DNA from: Pseudomonas sp. AB6
Lineage (GTDB): Bacteria; Pseudomonadota; Gammaproteobacteria; Pseudomonadales; Pseudomonadaceae
Length of the DNA stretch: 64,000 nt
Direction of reading: 5' to 3'
Assembly: GCF_034314105.1 (NCBI RefSeq)
Contig: NZ_JAVIWJ010000001.1
Coordinates: 3,708,501-3,772,500 of the forward strand
Part shown: positions 9,326 through 19,016 of the stretch, piece by piece
Numbering within the stretch: the stretch's first letter is position 1
How the letters are laid out: each line of letters opens with the position of its first letter
Translations under genes and position numbers: made by a program
The notes under the pieces: generated by a model
What the model was told of the DNA's origin: nothing
Database searches by the model: none
What the model saw: the letters and a program-made list of their open reading frames with translations, nothing else

Positions 9326-9466
9326 TGTTTGCTGTGCGACGAATCTTGCAATGGGGCTTCGGCGTTCCAAACCACAACCAGGCGAAGACATCAGTTCTTC
9401 TTTCACCCTTGTAGATGGTCATACCCACCCCCATATTGGGGCGACTGACGCGTGAAGGAATCCAAC

Positions 9467-11053
9467 TTGAGCGAACTTCTCAACCGCCGCCTGGCTTTGC
9501 TTAGCGAGCCTACTCACCTCTCCTTGCTGGAGCAGTGCCTACACGGTATTGAGCGTGAATGCTTGCGCGTAACCGACCAGGCACGCTTGGCACAGACCCC
9601 ACACCCTGAAGCATTGGGTGCCGCGCTGACCAACGAGCAAATCACCACCGACTACTCCGAGTCATTGTTAGAGTTCATCACTCCGGCACTGGCTGACCCG
9701 GCTGACACACTGAACAGTCTGGACAAGATCCATCGCTACGCCTACAGCAAACTCGGTGCCGAATACCTGTGGAGCCCGTCAATGCCTTGTCCATTGCCGG
9801 CTGAAGAAGATATTCCGATTGCCTACTACGGTACGTCAAACATCGGTCAACTCAAGTACGTCTATCGCAAAGGCCTTGCCTTGAGATACGGCAAAGCGAT
9901 GCAATGCATTGCGGGGATTCACTACAACTTTTCGCTGCCGGAAAAACTTTGGCCTGTGCTTCGCCAGGCTGAGGACTTTGTCGGCACGGACCGCGACTTT
10001 CAATCGTCGTCCTATATCGCTCTGATCCGTAACTTCCGCCGCTACAGTTGGCTATTGATGTACCTGTTTGGCGCATCCCCGGCCTTGGACGCAGGCTTTT
10101 TGCGTGGCCGTTCACATCAACTGGAACAATGGGACGCCGACACTTTATTCCTCCCGTACGCCACCAGCTTGCGCATGAGCGATTTGGGCTACCAGAGTAA
10201 CGCTCAAGCAGGATTAACACCGTGCTACAACGATTTGACCAGCTATATCGACAGCTTGCGTAAGGCGGTAGGCACTCCGTACGCGCCTTATGTCGAGATT
10301 GGTACCAGCAAGGACGGTGAATGGATCCAGCTCAACACGAACATTCTGCAGATCGAAAACGAGTACTACTCCAATATCCGTCCGAAACGCGTGACGCACT
10401 CGGGCGAACGGCCAATTCAGGCGTTGATGGCCCGTGGCGTGCAATACGTTGAAGTTCGCTGCCTGGATATTAACCCGTTCTTGCCTTTGGGTATCGACTT
10501 GCAACAAGCGCGGTTCATTGATGCGTTTGTGCTGTATTGCGCGCTACAGGACAGCCCTCAACTGACTGACAACGAGTGCACCAACGCAGGCTCGAACTTC
10601 TTGACCGTGGTCAAGGACGGTCGTCGCCCAGGTCTCGAACTGCGCCGCAATGACAGCACCATCGGCCTGAAAGCATGGGCAACGGAGCTGCTGGAAAAAA
10701 TCGCTCCATTGGCGCAGTTACTCGATCAAAGCTATGGTGGCGACGAACACTCCAAGTCCCTTGCTTCACAGCTAATAAAGGTCAACGACCCGGCGCTGAC
10801 TCCATCGGCACAAGTGTTGGCGAGCATGACCAGCCACTCGGAAGGCTTTACCGCATTTTCGTTCCGCCAGAGCCAAGTGCACGCGGAGTATTTCCGCAGC
10901 GAACCGCTGAGCGTCGAAGATCAGGCCCACTTCGAAACGTTGGCCCACACCTCAATTGCCGAACAGGCAAAGCTGGAAAAAATCGAAGAAACTGTTGATT
11001 TTGATACGTTCGTTGGTTCGTATCAAGCGAGCATTTTGGCGATTAATAACTGA
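9467..11053 (+). CDS. gshA: Glutamate-cysteine ligase
   Basis: First enzyme of glutathione synthesis: ATP-dependent joining of glutamate and cysteine. The 528-residue protein is the gamma-proteobacterial type, with LEQCLHGIERECLRV near residue 17, TDYSESLLEFITPA near residue 60 and VEVRCLDINPFLP near residue 325. An upstream GTG at 9452 is in frame, but AAGGA at 9455-9459 lies 7 nt before the TTG at 9467, which gives the family N-terminus MSELLNRRLALL; TTG is therefore chosen. A CCCCA-TAT-TGGGG palindrome (9429-9441) lies just upstream. It is followed by a hairpin region and convergent argA. Confidence 0.93.
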   Translation: MSELLNRRLALLSEPTHLSLLEQCLHGIERECLRVTDQARLAQTPHPEALGAALTNEQITTDYSESLLEFITPALADPADTLNSLDKIHRYAYSKLGAEYLWSPSMPCPLPAEEDIPIAYYGTSNIGQLKYVYRKGLALRYGKAMQCIAGIHYNFSLPEKLWPVLRQAEDFVGTDRDFQSSSYIALIRNFRRYSWLLMYLFGASPALDAGFLRGRSHQLEQWDADTLFLPYATSLRMSDLGYQSNAQAGLTPCYNDLTSYIDSLRKAVGTPYAPYVEIGTSKDGEWIQLNTNILQIENEYYSNIRPKRVTHSGERPIQALMARGVQYVEVRCLDINPFLPLGIDLQQARFIDAFVLYCALQDSPQLTDNECTNAGSNFLTVVKDGRRPGLELRRNDSTIGLKAWATELLEKIAPLAQLLDQSYGGDEHSKSLASQLIKVNDPALTPSAQVLASMTSHSEGFTAFSFRQSQVHAEYFRSEPLSVEDQAHFETLAHTSIAEQAKLEKIEETVDFDTFVGSYQASILAINN

Positions 11054-11125
11054 AATAAAAGAGTTTTTGGGACTGAATTCAGTTATTTGGGAAGGAAACG
11101 GCGCAGTCATTTAGAAACCGCGCCG
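11045..11125 (+). repeat. Inverted repeat and gene-end hairpin after gshA
   Basis: A 10-bp inverted repeat (AATAACTGAA at 11045-11054, complement at 11078-11087) spans the gshA stop. It runs into TTTGGGAAGGAAACGG and then a GC-rich hairpin ending CGCGCCG. The TTTGGGAAGGAAACGG block recurs at 53286 behind another plus-strand gene. It probably acts as a 3' end for gshA and perhaps for convergent argA; there is no strong T-run. Confidence 0.5.
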
Positions 11126-11179
11126 CCTGCTATATCGCCACCCAGTGGGCTGCTATTGGCGAAGTGATCTCTGAAAAAC

Positions 11180-12478
11180 CTACAACGCTTTTTCGAATAT
11201 CTTCGAGTTGCGTTGATAGTTGTAGAGCGAAGCCCTGGCGCTGGGCAGTCGATCGACACTGCTAGGCTCAAATCCGCGCTCACGGAACCAATGCGCTGTT
11301 CGAGTAGTGAGTACAAACAGGGTTTTGAGACCCTGTTCCCGCGCACGTAATTCAATCCGCTCCAACAGCACATCGCCGCGACCGCCGTGGCGGTACTCTG
11401 GGTTAACGGCTAGGCAGGCCAGCTCACCCGCGTCTGAGTCGGCGATCTGATACAGGGCGGCACAAGCAATGATTAAGCCTTCGCGTTCAACCACGCTGAA
11501 TTGCTCAATCTCGCGCTCCAAGACTTCCCGCGAACGACGGACTAGAATCCCTTGCTCTTCCAACGGGCTGATCAGGTCCAGCAAACCACCGACGTCTTCA
11601 ATCGCTGCCTCGCGCACCTGCTCGAACTGCTCCTGCGCGACCAATGTGCCGCCGCCGTCGCGGGTAAACAACTCTGTCAGCAGCGCACCGTCTTCGACGT
11701 AGCTGACGATGTGACTACGGCCAACCCCGCCGCGACACGCTTCAGCAGCCGCACCCAACAACTCAGCCTGATAGTTACTGCCTAAACGCTGCATGTGCGC
11801 GGGAACCTGCTGCGGACGCAGTTCACGTACCAAACGACCCTGCTCATCCAACAGCCCACGTTCGGCACCGAACAGCAGCAGTTTATCAGCACCCAGATCA
11901 ATCGCAGCCCGGGTGGCAACGTCTTCACAGGCGATGTTAAAAATCTCGCCCGTTGGCGAATAGCCCAGCGGCGACAGCAACACAATGGAGCGCTCGTCGA
12001 GCAAGCGGTTGATACCCTTACGATCCACCCGGCGCACTTCGCCGGTGTGGTGGTAATCCACGCCTTCAACCACGCCAAAGGGCCTTGCTGTGACAAAGTT
12101 TCCGCTGGTCACCCGCAGTCGAGAGCCCTGCATCGGGGACGCCGCCAGGTCCATGGACAGACGGGCTTCAATGGCAATACGCAAATGGCCAACCGCGTCG
12201 ATGACACACTCCAGCGTGGCGGCATTGGTAATGCGTAAATCACGATGAAAATGCGGCGTCAGGCCGCGCGCCGCAAGGCGGCTTTCTATTTGCGGGCGCG
12301 AACCATGGACCAATACCAATCGCACGCCCAAGCTGTGCAACAGCACCAAGTCATGGACGATATTGCCGAAATTAGGGTGTGCGACGCCATCGCCGGGGAG
12401 CATAACAACGAAGGTGCAATCGCGATGAGCATTGATGTACGGCGAAGCGTGGCGAAGCCAGTTAACGTAGTCGTGCAT
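11180..12478 (-). CDS. argA: N-acetylglutamate synthase
   Basis: First step of arginine synthesis, acetylating glutamate with acetyl-CoA. The 432-residue protein has an N-terminal amino-acid-kinase-like domain (FVVMLPGDGVAHPNFGNIVHD; LVLVHGSRPQI) and a C-terminal GNAT domain (ACLAVNPEYRHGGRGDVLLERI near residue 365). The frame is open 15 codons upstream, but the family N-terminus MHDYVNWLRHASPYI places the start at 12478. It follows argE on the same strand with 131 bp between them. No broken motif was seen. Confidence 0.95.
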   Translation of the reverse strand: MHDYVNWLRHASPYINAHRDCTFVVMLPGDGVAHPNFGNIVHDLVLLHSLGVRLVLVHGSRPQIESRLAARGLTPHFHRDLRITNAATLECVIDAVGHLRIAIEARLSMDLAASPMQGSRLRVTSGNFVTARPFGVVEGVDYHHTGEVRRVDRKGINRLLDERSIVLLSPLGYSPTGEIFNIACEDVATRAAIDLGADKLLLFGAERGLLDEQGRLVRELRPQQVPAHMQRLGSNYQAELLGAAAEACRGGVGRSHIVSYVEDGALLTELFTRDGGGTLVAQEQFEQVREAAIEDVGGLLDLISPLEEQGILVRRSREVLEREIEQFSVVEREGLIIACAALYQIADSDAGELACLAVNPEYRHGGRGDVLLERIELRAREQGLKTLFVLTTRTAHWFRERGFEPSSVDRLPSARASLYNYQRNSKIFEKAL

Positions 12479-12609
12479 AACGTGAAGAGCCTGTAAAAAT
12501 TGGACGAAAGCGTAAGAACACACACAGCCTTGTGGTGGTTATCGTCGGAACAGGCATGGCAACACGCGCACTCTCCTTCTGGTTAAAGGCCTTTCGGCGG
12601 CGGCCGGAC

Positions 12610-13767
12610 TCACTGAGCGGCCACCGATTTCAAGCAATAGTAGTCAACCAACTGCCGCAGTAACAGCACCGTAGGCTCCAAGCGTGACATTTCAAGGTGC
12701 TCACCGGGCTGATGAGCGCAGGCGATATCACCTGGACCCAGCACCAGCGTCTCGCAACCAAGGCGCTGAAGATAAGGCGCTTCGGTGCCAAACGCTACTG
12801 CTTCAGCCCTGTGACCGGTTAATCGCTCCGCGACGCGTACCAGTTCTGCATCAGCGTCTTGCTCGAACGGCGGCGCCTCTGGGAAAAGTGGCGCGTAGTC
12901 AATCTGTACCTGATGCTGCTCGGCCAGCGGTTGCAACTTCTGGAGGATCGCGGCGCGCAACACTTGCGGGTCCATGCCGGGCAAAGGCCGCAAGTCGAAC
13001 TCCAGCGAGCATTGACCACAAATTCGATTAGGGTTGTCGCCCCCATGAATGCAACCGAAGTTCAAGGTCGGGCCGGGAACGCTGAACTGCGGATTACGGT
13101 AGTCGAGCTGCCATTGCCGGCGTAAGCCTTTTAACTCAGTGATGGCGTCGTACATCGCTTCTAGTGCGCTATGGCCCAGGCTTGGGTCCGAGGAGTGACC
13201 GCTGCGCCCGACAATATTAATACGCTCCATCATCACGCCTTTGTGCAGACGAATTGGCTTCAACCCGGTTGGCTCACCAATCACCGCCGCACGGCCCAGC
13301 GGACGACCGGCCTCAGCCAATGCGCGCGCTCCAGCCATGGAGCTTTCTTCGTCGCAAGTGGCAAGGATCAGCAACGGTTGTTTGAACGGTTTATCCAGCA
13401 ACGGCTGAATCGCTTCGATGACCAACGCGAAAAAACCTTTCATGTCGCAACTGCCCAGCCCTACCCAACGGCCATCGACTTCAGTGAGCTTCAGCGGATC
13501 GGTTTTCCACAACGCCTCATCGAACGGCACGGTGTCGCTGTGCCCGGCCAACACCAGGCCACCCGGTCCGCCGCCGAAACTTGCCAGCAAATTAAACTTA
13601 CCGGGGCTTACTTGCTGAATGTCGCAGGCAAACCCTAAATCGCCCAACCATGTCGCCAAAAGATCGATCACGGCGCGGTTGGACTGATCCAGTGCGGGCT
13701 GAGTGCAACTCACCGAAGGCGTAGCGATCATGGCGGCGAATTGTTCTTTCATGGTCGGTAAGCGCAT
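12610..13767 (-). CDS. argE: Acetylornithine deacetylase
   Basis: M20-family zinc hydrolase that releases ornithine from N-acetylornithine. Metal and catalytic motifs are present in order: VLAGHSDTVPFD near residue 77, GSCDMKGFFA near residue 110, ATCDEESSMAG near residue 141 and GEPTGLKPI near residue 166. The 385-residue length is standard. The ATG at 13767 follows AGGAGACCCTGT. It lies just upstream of argA on the same strand, so two arginine-pathway genes are neighbours. Confidence 0.94.
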   Translation of the reverse strand: MRLPTMKEQFAAMIATPSVSCTQPALDQSNRAVIDLLATWLGDLGFACDIQQVSPGKFNLLASFGGGPGGLVLAGHSDTVPFDEALWKTDPLKLTEVDGRWVGLGSCDMKGFFALVIEAIQPLLDKPFKQPLLILATCDEESSMAGARALAEAGRPLGRAAVIGEPTGLKPIRLHKGVMMERINIVGRSGHSSDPSLGHSALEAMYDAITELKGLRRQWQLDYRNPQFSVPGPTLNFGCIHGGDNPNRICGQCSLEFDLRPLPGMDPQVLRAAILQKLQPLAEQHQVQIDYAPLFPEAPPFEQDADAELVRVAERLTGHRAEAVAFGTEAPYLQRLGCETLVLGPGDIACAHQPGEHLEMSRLEPTVLLLRQLVDYYCLKSVAAQ

Positions 13768-13928
13768 ACAGGGTCTCCTAAAAGCGGTGCGACATTCTGT
13801 CCATCATAGGGCTATCGCGCCCCACTAATAAACCGTGACTACTCATGTCCTGTACACTGCTCGGCCTTGGCAGCCGCGTAATTGAAGGCTGCACTCCCGT
13901 TATTAGCGATTAGCTTGGATTTCCGGCC

Positions 13929-15296
13929 ATGCAGAAAGAAACTGAAATCAAACTCCGCGTCAGCCGCGAAACCCTCGCTGCATTGCGCGAGCATCCGTTA
14001 TTAAAAAAACGCAACAAAAGCGGTTGGGAGCGGCTTGAGCTGTTCAACCAGTATTTCGATACCCCGGAGCGCGATCTGGCGACCGCCAAAGTGGCTTTGC
14101 GCATACGCAAAGATGGCGACGCGATTATTCAGACGATGAAAACTCGTGGTCAGAGCATTGCCGGACTGTCGGAGCGCAATGAATACAACTGGGACATTCC
14201 CAAGGCCAAGCTCGACCTGAAGAAACTCGACGGCGAATGCTGGCCAGAACAGCTGGCCGAGCTGGACAAGAAAACCATCAAACCGGTATTTACCACCGAT
14301 TTCATTCGCGAGCGCGCAGAAATCGCATGGGGTCGTGGCAAAGCTAAAGTCGTGATTGAAGCGGCGCTGGATTTCGGCAAAGTCGTCGCGGGCAAGCAGC
14401 AGGAAGAAATCTGCGAACTGGAACTCGAACTGCGTGATGGCGAACCCGCAGCTCTGCTGGAGCTGGCCGCAGAACTGGCCGCCACGCTTGCACTGATGCC
14501 ATGTGATATCAGCAAAGCTGAGCGCGGTTATCGACTGTTTGACGCCGACAGCTATTCACTGAGCCTGCCAGTGCCGGAACTGACCGCAGAGATGCCACTG
14601 GACGACGCCTATTGCGCACTAGCCTGGCATTTGTTGGGTAGCAGCCAGCGTCTTGCCGAACAATATCGTTTCAACGGCCATTGGCGTTTGTTGCAGGACT
14701 GGGTGGCGCTGCTCTCCGAATTGCGCGCATTGACCGGGAGCCTCGGTCAAGCCGCGCCCCGGACCTCGACGCATGAGATGCGCGTTTCATTGGATGCGTT
14801 GCTTGAAGATTGGCGCCCACTGGTTCAAGCCGGTCAGGACGATCCCGATGTACGTAACGCCGCGCACGAACAATTTGCCGAAGAACTGCAAGACACCCGT
14901 TGGGGAGTATTTTCTTTAAACACGTCGCGCTGGCTGTTGGCCCGTAGTTGGACCGCTGATCGCAATACCCGTGGCAATCGCCAAGGCGACGCACAACTGG
15001 CCAACTGGGTGCCTCGCCTTCTGGCGGAAGAAGCGACTTCGTTACAATTGGGTCGCTATCAGCAACAGCCAGAGGACTTGGCAGAACAACTGCCGCGTAT
15101 AGAGCGCATTCAGGCTTGGCTGCATTTGGCACGCGGCTCGCTGAACCTGCCTGAATTGGACCGTCTCTACGGCGAGCTGAACAAGCTTGAGCAACTGGCC
15201 CATCAGCCCATCAGCGATGAAGTTCTGGATGCTCGGGTGCAACAGACTGTAGTGGTATTCCAGAGCCGCGCGTGGAAAACACTGTTGCGCCTATAA
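13929..15296 (+). CDS. CYTH-CHAD inorganic triphosphatase (YgiF-like)
   Basis: 455-residue protein. The N-terminal CYTH domain shows the diagnostic ExExK pattern in KETEIKLRV at residues 3-11 and the strands NQYFDTPERDL and LRIRKDG; conserved Arg, Lys and Glu pairs line the triphosphate tunnel in this family. The C-terminal half, from about residue 225, is a helical CHAD-like domain with THEMRVSLDALLEDW. E. coli YgiF has the same architecture and hydrolyses inorganic triphosphate. It is divergent from argE; a TACACT -10-like box lies at 13853-13858. A GC hairpin follows the stop by 25 nt. Confidence 0.87.
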   Translation: MQKETEIKLRVSRETLAALREHPLLKKRNKSGWERLELFNQYFDTPERDLATAKVALRIRKDGDAIIQTMKTRGQSIAGLSERNEYNWDIPKAKLDLKKLDGECWPEQLAELDKKTIKPVFTTDFIRERAEIAWGRGKAKVVIEAALDFGKVVAGKQQEEICELELELRDGEPAALLELAAELAATLALMPCDISKAERGYRLFDADSYSLSLPVPELTAEMPLDDAYCALAWHLLGSSQRLAEQYRFNGHWRLLQDWVALLSELRALTGSLGQAAPRTSTHEMRVSLDALLEDWRPLVQAGQDDPDVRNAAHEQFAEELQDTRWGVFSLNTSRWLLARSWTADRNTRGNRQGDAQLANWVPRLLAEEATSLQLGRYQQQPEDLAEQLPRIERIQAWLHLARGSLNLPELDRLYGELNKLEQLAHQPISDEVLDARVQQTVVVFQSRAWKTLLRL

Positions 15297-15639
15297 CATT
15301 TTCGAATGTCCTGTTGAAGGGGCGGCTACGTCTTCGACGCCGCGCTGGCACAGCAAACAGGGAACATCTGGAGTAGCTCGCCCGCGATCGGCTGCGCAGC
15401 AGTCGTAGAACCAGCCACTTTATTCTTCAGTTTGAAGCCGGGCGGCCTGCTATGACCGCTTCGCGCTTCATTGCGGGCAAGCGCGCTCCTTCCAGCATGT
15501 ATCGCCCTTACCACCGGTTGATTCCAGAACAAACTTTCGTAACCTTTATACTCGGTTCAGGTATCGCAGGCGCCGCGCCGCGGACTACTCTTATCTAGCC
15601 GTTTACCGGTCAGAGCAAAGACTGTCCCAAGGAGCCCGA
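15297..15639. other. Intergenic region with hairpin and REP-like pair
   Basis: This 343-bp gap has no credible gene. It holds a hairpin (15322-15347, GCGGC and GCCGC arms around TACGTCTTCGAC) just after the CYTH gene, then two oppositely oriented REP-like elements, then an unremarkable stretch upstream of the GspE-like gene with a GGAG ribosome-binding site at its end. Confidence 0.7.
15375..15491. repeat. REP-like inverted doublet (REPIN-type)
   Basis: Two copies of a Pseudomonas REP-like sequence face each other: 15375-15407 reads CTCGCCCGCGATCGGCTGCG..AGTCGTA, and 15452-15491 reads ATGACCGCTTCGCG..TGCGGGCAAGCGCG, about 45 bp apart. A third, single copy lies at 42529-42563. Paired REPs of this kind are mobilised in trans by RAYT transposases; none is encoded in this window. 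Confidence 0.65.
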
Positions 15640-17424
15640 ATGTCTGTCCTCGCCTCAGTGAACCCAGACCGTCCGCTGGATTTAAACGATCTACTGCACG
15701 ACTTGATTGCTCAAGGTTTTACCGACCAGAACTGTGCAGAGGACGCTGTAAAACTGCGTCGCACTACCGTGAATCTTCAGCTGCATCCGCTGGAGTTTCT
15801 CGCAGCGCAGCAGTTCGATAACCTGCAGCGTCCCGGAAAAAAACTTGACCTGGAAACCCTTACTGCTTGGCTCGCCCAGCAATCAGGGCAGCCTTACATG
15901 CGAATCGACCCGCTGAAGATCAATGTGGCGGCGGTCACGCCGTTGATGTCCTACGCCTTCGCCCAGCGGCACAAGATTCTTGCCGTGGCCGTGGATCGCG
16001 AAGCCGTGACCATCGCTAGCGCCCAGCCCCATGTCAGTGCGTGGGAAGCAGATTTAGCTCATGTCTTAAAGCTGCCCATCAAGCGCGTGATCGCCAATCC
16101 GGTAGACATTCAGCGACTGACTGTGGAGTTTTTCAGGCTGGCGAAATCCGTCAGCGGAGCCAGCGCGACCGATCAACGACTAAGCAATATGGGCAACTTC
16201 GAACAGTTGCTTAAGCTAGGCGCCAGCGATCAGGAGCCCGACGCCAACGACGCGCACATCGTCAATATCGTGGATTGGTTGTTTCAATACGCGTTTCAGC
16301 AACGCGCCAGTGACATCCACATCGAGCCGCGCCGCGAGCAGGGCACTGTGCGCTTTCGCATCGATGGCGTGTTGCACAACGTGTATCAATTCCCGGCACA
16401 AGTGACCATGGCCATCGTCAGCCGCCTTAAAAGCCTGGGCCGGATGAACGTGGCCGAGAAACGTAAGCCACAAGATGGCCGAGTCAAAACCACTACCCCG
16501 GACGGTGGCGAAGTGGAACTGCGGTTGTCGACCCTGCCGACGGCGTTTGGCGAAAAGATGGTAATGCGGATTTTCGACCCGGAAGTGCTGCTGAAAAATT
16601 TCGATGAGTTAGGTTTTTCCAGCGATGACCTGCGCCGCTGGCAAGATATGACGCAACAGCCCAATGGCATCATTTTAGTCACCGGACCCACCGGATCAGG
16701 CAAAACCACCACGCTGTACACCACGCTGAAAAAGCTGGCAACTTCAGAGGTCAATCTCTGCACTATCGAAGACCCCATTGAGATGGTTGAACCTGCGTTC
16801 AATCAGATGCAAGTTCAGTACAACATCGACCTGACCTTTGCCAGTGGCATTCGCGCACTGATGCGTCAAGACCCTGACATCATCATGATCGGCGAGATTC
16901 GTGATCTCGAAACCGCCGAAATGGCAATCCAGGCCGCCCTTACCGGACACCTGGTGCTATCGACCTTACACACCAACGACGCGCCCAGCGCCATCAGCCG
17001 CCTGCTTGAGCTAGGGGTTCCTCATTACCTGCTCAAGGCGACGATTCTTGGCGTTATGGCCCAGCGATTGGTTCGGACATTGTGTCCGCATTGCAAAGCG
17101 CCGATTGAACTGGAAGAAACTGATTGGCAGACCCTCACCCGACCGTGGCAAGCTCCATTGCCCACCGGAGCTCATCGCGCAGTGGGTTGCGCAGAATGCC
17201 GAGACACAGGATATCGGGGCCGAGCCGGGGTTTACGAAATCATGCTGATGTCCGATAACGTCAAAGCGCTTATTGCCGCCGACCTAGACATCACAGCAAT
17301 GCGTCGCCAGGCTTTCAAGGAAGGCATGCGCAGCCTGCGGCTGTCGGGCGCGCTAAAAGTTTCGTCAGGCCTGACCACCCTGGAAGAGGTATTGCGGGTG
17401 ACACCGCAAAGCGAACAAAAATGA
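15640..17424 (+). CDS. GspE/PulE-family secretion ATPase
   Basis: 594-residue ATPase of the type II secretion/type IV pilus assembly superfamily. It has an N1E-like N-terminal domain, the Walker A GPTGSGKTTTLY near residue 349, the Asp box, the Walker B IMIGEIRDLETAE near residue 414 and a four-cysteine zinc element (CPHCKA ... CAECRDTGYRGR) near residues 485-527. No other secretion or pilus gene lies nearby, so it is an orphan here. P. aeruginosa has a similar orphan at the equivalent place. Whether it serves a type II system encoded elsewhere is unknown. Confidence 0.88.
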   Translation: MSVLASVNPDRPLDLNDLLHDLIAQGFTDQNCAEDAVKLRRTTVNLQLHPLEFLAAQQFDNLQRPGKKLDLETLTAWLAQQSGQPYMRIDPLKINVAAVTPLMSYAFAQRHKILAVAVDREAVTIASAQPHVSAWEADLAHVLKLPIKRVIANPVDIQRLTVEFFRLAKSVSGASATDQRLSNMGNFEQLLKLGASDQEPDANDAHIVNIVDWLFQYAFQQRASDIHIEPRREQGTVRFRIDGVLHNVYQFPAQVTMAIVSRLKSLGRMNVAEKRKPQDGRVKTTTPDGGEVELRLSTLPTAFGEKMVMRIFDPEVLLKNFDELGFSSDDLRRWQDMTQQPNGIILVTGPTGSGKTTTLYTTLKKLATSEVNLCTIEDPIEMVEPAFNQMQVQYNIDLTFASGIRALMRQDPDIIMIGEIRDLETAEMAIQAALTGHLVLSTLHTNDAPSAISRLLELGVPHYLLKATILGVMAQRLVRTLCPHCKAPIELEETDWQTLTRPWQAPLPTGAHRAVGCAECRDTGYRGRAGVYEIMLMSDNVKALIAADLDITAMRRQAFKEGMRSLRLSGALKVSSGLTTLEEVLRVTPQSEQK

Positions 17425-17470
17425 TTTTCGCAGCCCCTACCGTGAATTGGCGTAACCGAGGGCGAGGGTT

Positions 17471-17487
17471 TGCCACATCTTGTGGCA
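17471..17487. repeat. 7-bp hairpin after the GspE-like gene
   Basis: TGCCACA and TGTGGCA flank a TCT loop 47 nt after the stop. There is no T-run. It may be a weak transcript end or part of the leader of the SPFH gene. Confidence 0.35.
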
Positions 17488-17565
17488 GATCTATGCTCAG
17501 TTAAATCGCCCCTGAACATGTATTTCTGCCTAAATGCCCGTTAACCATCAAAACAGGGAACCGTT

Positions 17566-18486
17566 ATGCAAATCGGTAGTGTGCTTTTACTGTTCGTCGC
17601 GTTGGCCATCGCCATCGTGTTCATGGGCTTCAAGGTTGTCCCACAGGGCTATCAATGGACGGTTGAACGTTTCGGGCGTTACACGAATACGCTGAAACCG
17701 GGCTTGAATATTATTGTGCCGGTGATGGACCGTATCGGCCGCAAGATCAACGTCATGGAAAGCGTGCTCGATATCCCGCCACAAGAAGTCATCACTGCTG
17801 ACAACGCTACGGTGCAGATAGATGCGGTATGTTTCTTCCAAGTGGTCAATACCGCACAAGCGGCGTATGAGGTGAATAACCTTGAGCACGCAATTCGTAA
17901 TCTGCTGCAAACCAATATCCGAACTGTATTGGGCTCTATGGAACTCGACGCGATGCTCAGCCAGCGCGACGGTATTAACGAAAAACTCCTGCGCACTGTC
18001 GATGAAGCGACCGCGCCGTGGGGCATCAAGATCACCCGCATCGAAATCAAAGACATCAGCCCACCTGCGGACCTGATGGCCGCGATGTCTGGCCAGATGA
18101 AAGCCGAGCGGATCAAGCGCGCGCAAATTCTGGAAGCGGAAGGGCTTCGGGCGTCGGCCATTTTGACTGCCGAAGGCAAGAAGCAGGCACAAATCCTTGA
18201 AGCTGAAGGCGGTCGTCAGGCGGCTTTCCTTGAATCCGAAGCCCGTGAGCGTCAAGCAGAAGCAGAAGCGCGGGCAACACAAGTGGTGTCCGAAGCCATT
18301 GCGTCTGGCAACGTGCAAGCGATCAATTATTTTGTCGCACAGAAATACATTGATGCCTTAGGCAAGTTGGCATCAGCCAACAACAGCAAAGTTATCCTGA
18401 TGCCGCTTGAAGCCAGCCAAGTGATTGGTGCGGTCGGCGGAATTGGCGAGATTGTCAAAGCCACCTTTGAAAGCAAAAAAGTCTAA
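17566..18486 (+). CDS. SPFH/band-7 membrane protein (stomatin/QmcA-like)
   Basis: 306-residue protein. One N-terminal membrane segment (residues 4-22) is followed by an SPFH domain (VPQGYQWTVERFGRYTNTLKPGL; PPQEVITADNATVQIDAV) and an Ala/Glu-rich coiled coil with repeats such as ILEAEGLRASAILTAEGKK. It matches the stomatin/QmcA family, which forms large ring oligomers in membrane microdomains. The next gene, 3 nt downstream, encodes an NfeD protein; SPFH-NfeD pairs are a recurrent bacterial operon. The ATG at 17566 follows AGGGA. Confidence 0.9.
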   Translation: MQIGSVLLLFVALAIAIVFMGFKVVPQGYQWTVERFGRYTNTLKPGLNIIVPVMDRIGRKINVMESVLDIPPQEVITADNATVQIDAVCFFQVVNTAQAAYEVNNLEHAIRNLLQTNIRTVLGSMELDAMLSQRDGINEKLLRTVDEATAPWGIKITRIEIKDISPPADLMAAMSGQMKAERIKRAQILEAEGLRASAILTAEGKKQAQILEAEGGRQAAFLESEARERQAEAEARATQVVSEAIASGNVQAINYFVAQKYIDALGKLASANNSKVILMPLEASQVIGAVGGIGEIVKATFESKKV

Positions 18487-18489
18487 GGC

Positions 18490-18945
18490 GTGACCATGTG
18501 GGACTACCTGCAACACCTATCGTTTTGGGATTGGCTGGGGTTGGGCACGGTCTTATTGATTCTTGAAGTTTTTGGCGCTGGTGGCTACTTGCTGTGGATT
18601 GGCGTAGCGGCGGCAGGCGTGGGCATTCTTAGTTTTCTGATTCCGGCAATGCCCTGGACACTTCAATTCGTGCTGTTCGCCGTGCTCTCGGTACTAACCG
18701 CAGTGTATTGGTGGCAACGTCAACGCAGCGCGATCAGGGTGTCGGATCAACCGGGTTTGAACATGCGCGGTCAGGAGTTGATCGGGCGCACCTTCATCGT
18801 TCAAAGCGCAATCATTGGGGGGCGCGGAAAAATCAAGGTCAATGATGGCGTATGGATGGTGGTGGGCCCTGACTTACCGATAGGCAGCCAAGTAAGAGTA
18901 GTCAGTCAAGACGGGGCCGTTTTAAAAGTTGAAGCGGCTTCCTGA
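18490..18945 (+). CDS. NfeD-like membrane protein with OB-fold domain
   Basis: 151-residue partner of the SPFH protein. Two to three hydrophobic segments lie within residues 13-72 (GLGTVLLILEVFGAGGYLLW; MPWTLQFVLFAVLSVLTAV). The C-terminal part, from about residue 90, is soluble and resembles the NfeD OB fold (GRTFIVQSA ... GKIKVNDGVWMVVG). It is the short NfeD1b type without a ClpP-like protease domain. Only 3 nt separate it from the SPFH gene. Confidence 0.85.
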   Translation: MTMWDYLQHLSFWDWLGLGTVLLILEVFGAGGYLLWIGVAAAGVGILSFLIPAMPWTLQFVLFAVLSVLTAVYWWQRQRSAIRVSDQPGLNMRGQELIGRTFIVQSAIIGGRGKIKVNDGVWMVVGPDLPIGSQVRVVSQDGAVLKVEAAS

Positions 18946-19016
18946 GGGCCTTACGGAACTCCGACATGGCTTGGGCAATCCAACACATCAGAACAACCAC
19001 GTCGGAGTTACCCATC

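Noticed and set aside
17587..18318. 243-residue minus-strand frame opposite the SPFH gene
   Set aside because: Composition follows the codon pattern of the sense gene (His/Arg/Phe-rich), with no start signal; it is a shadow.
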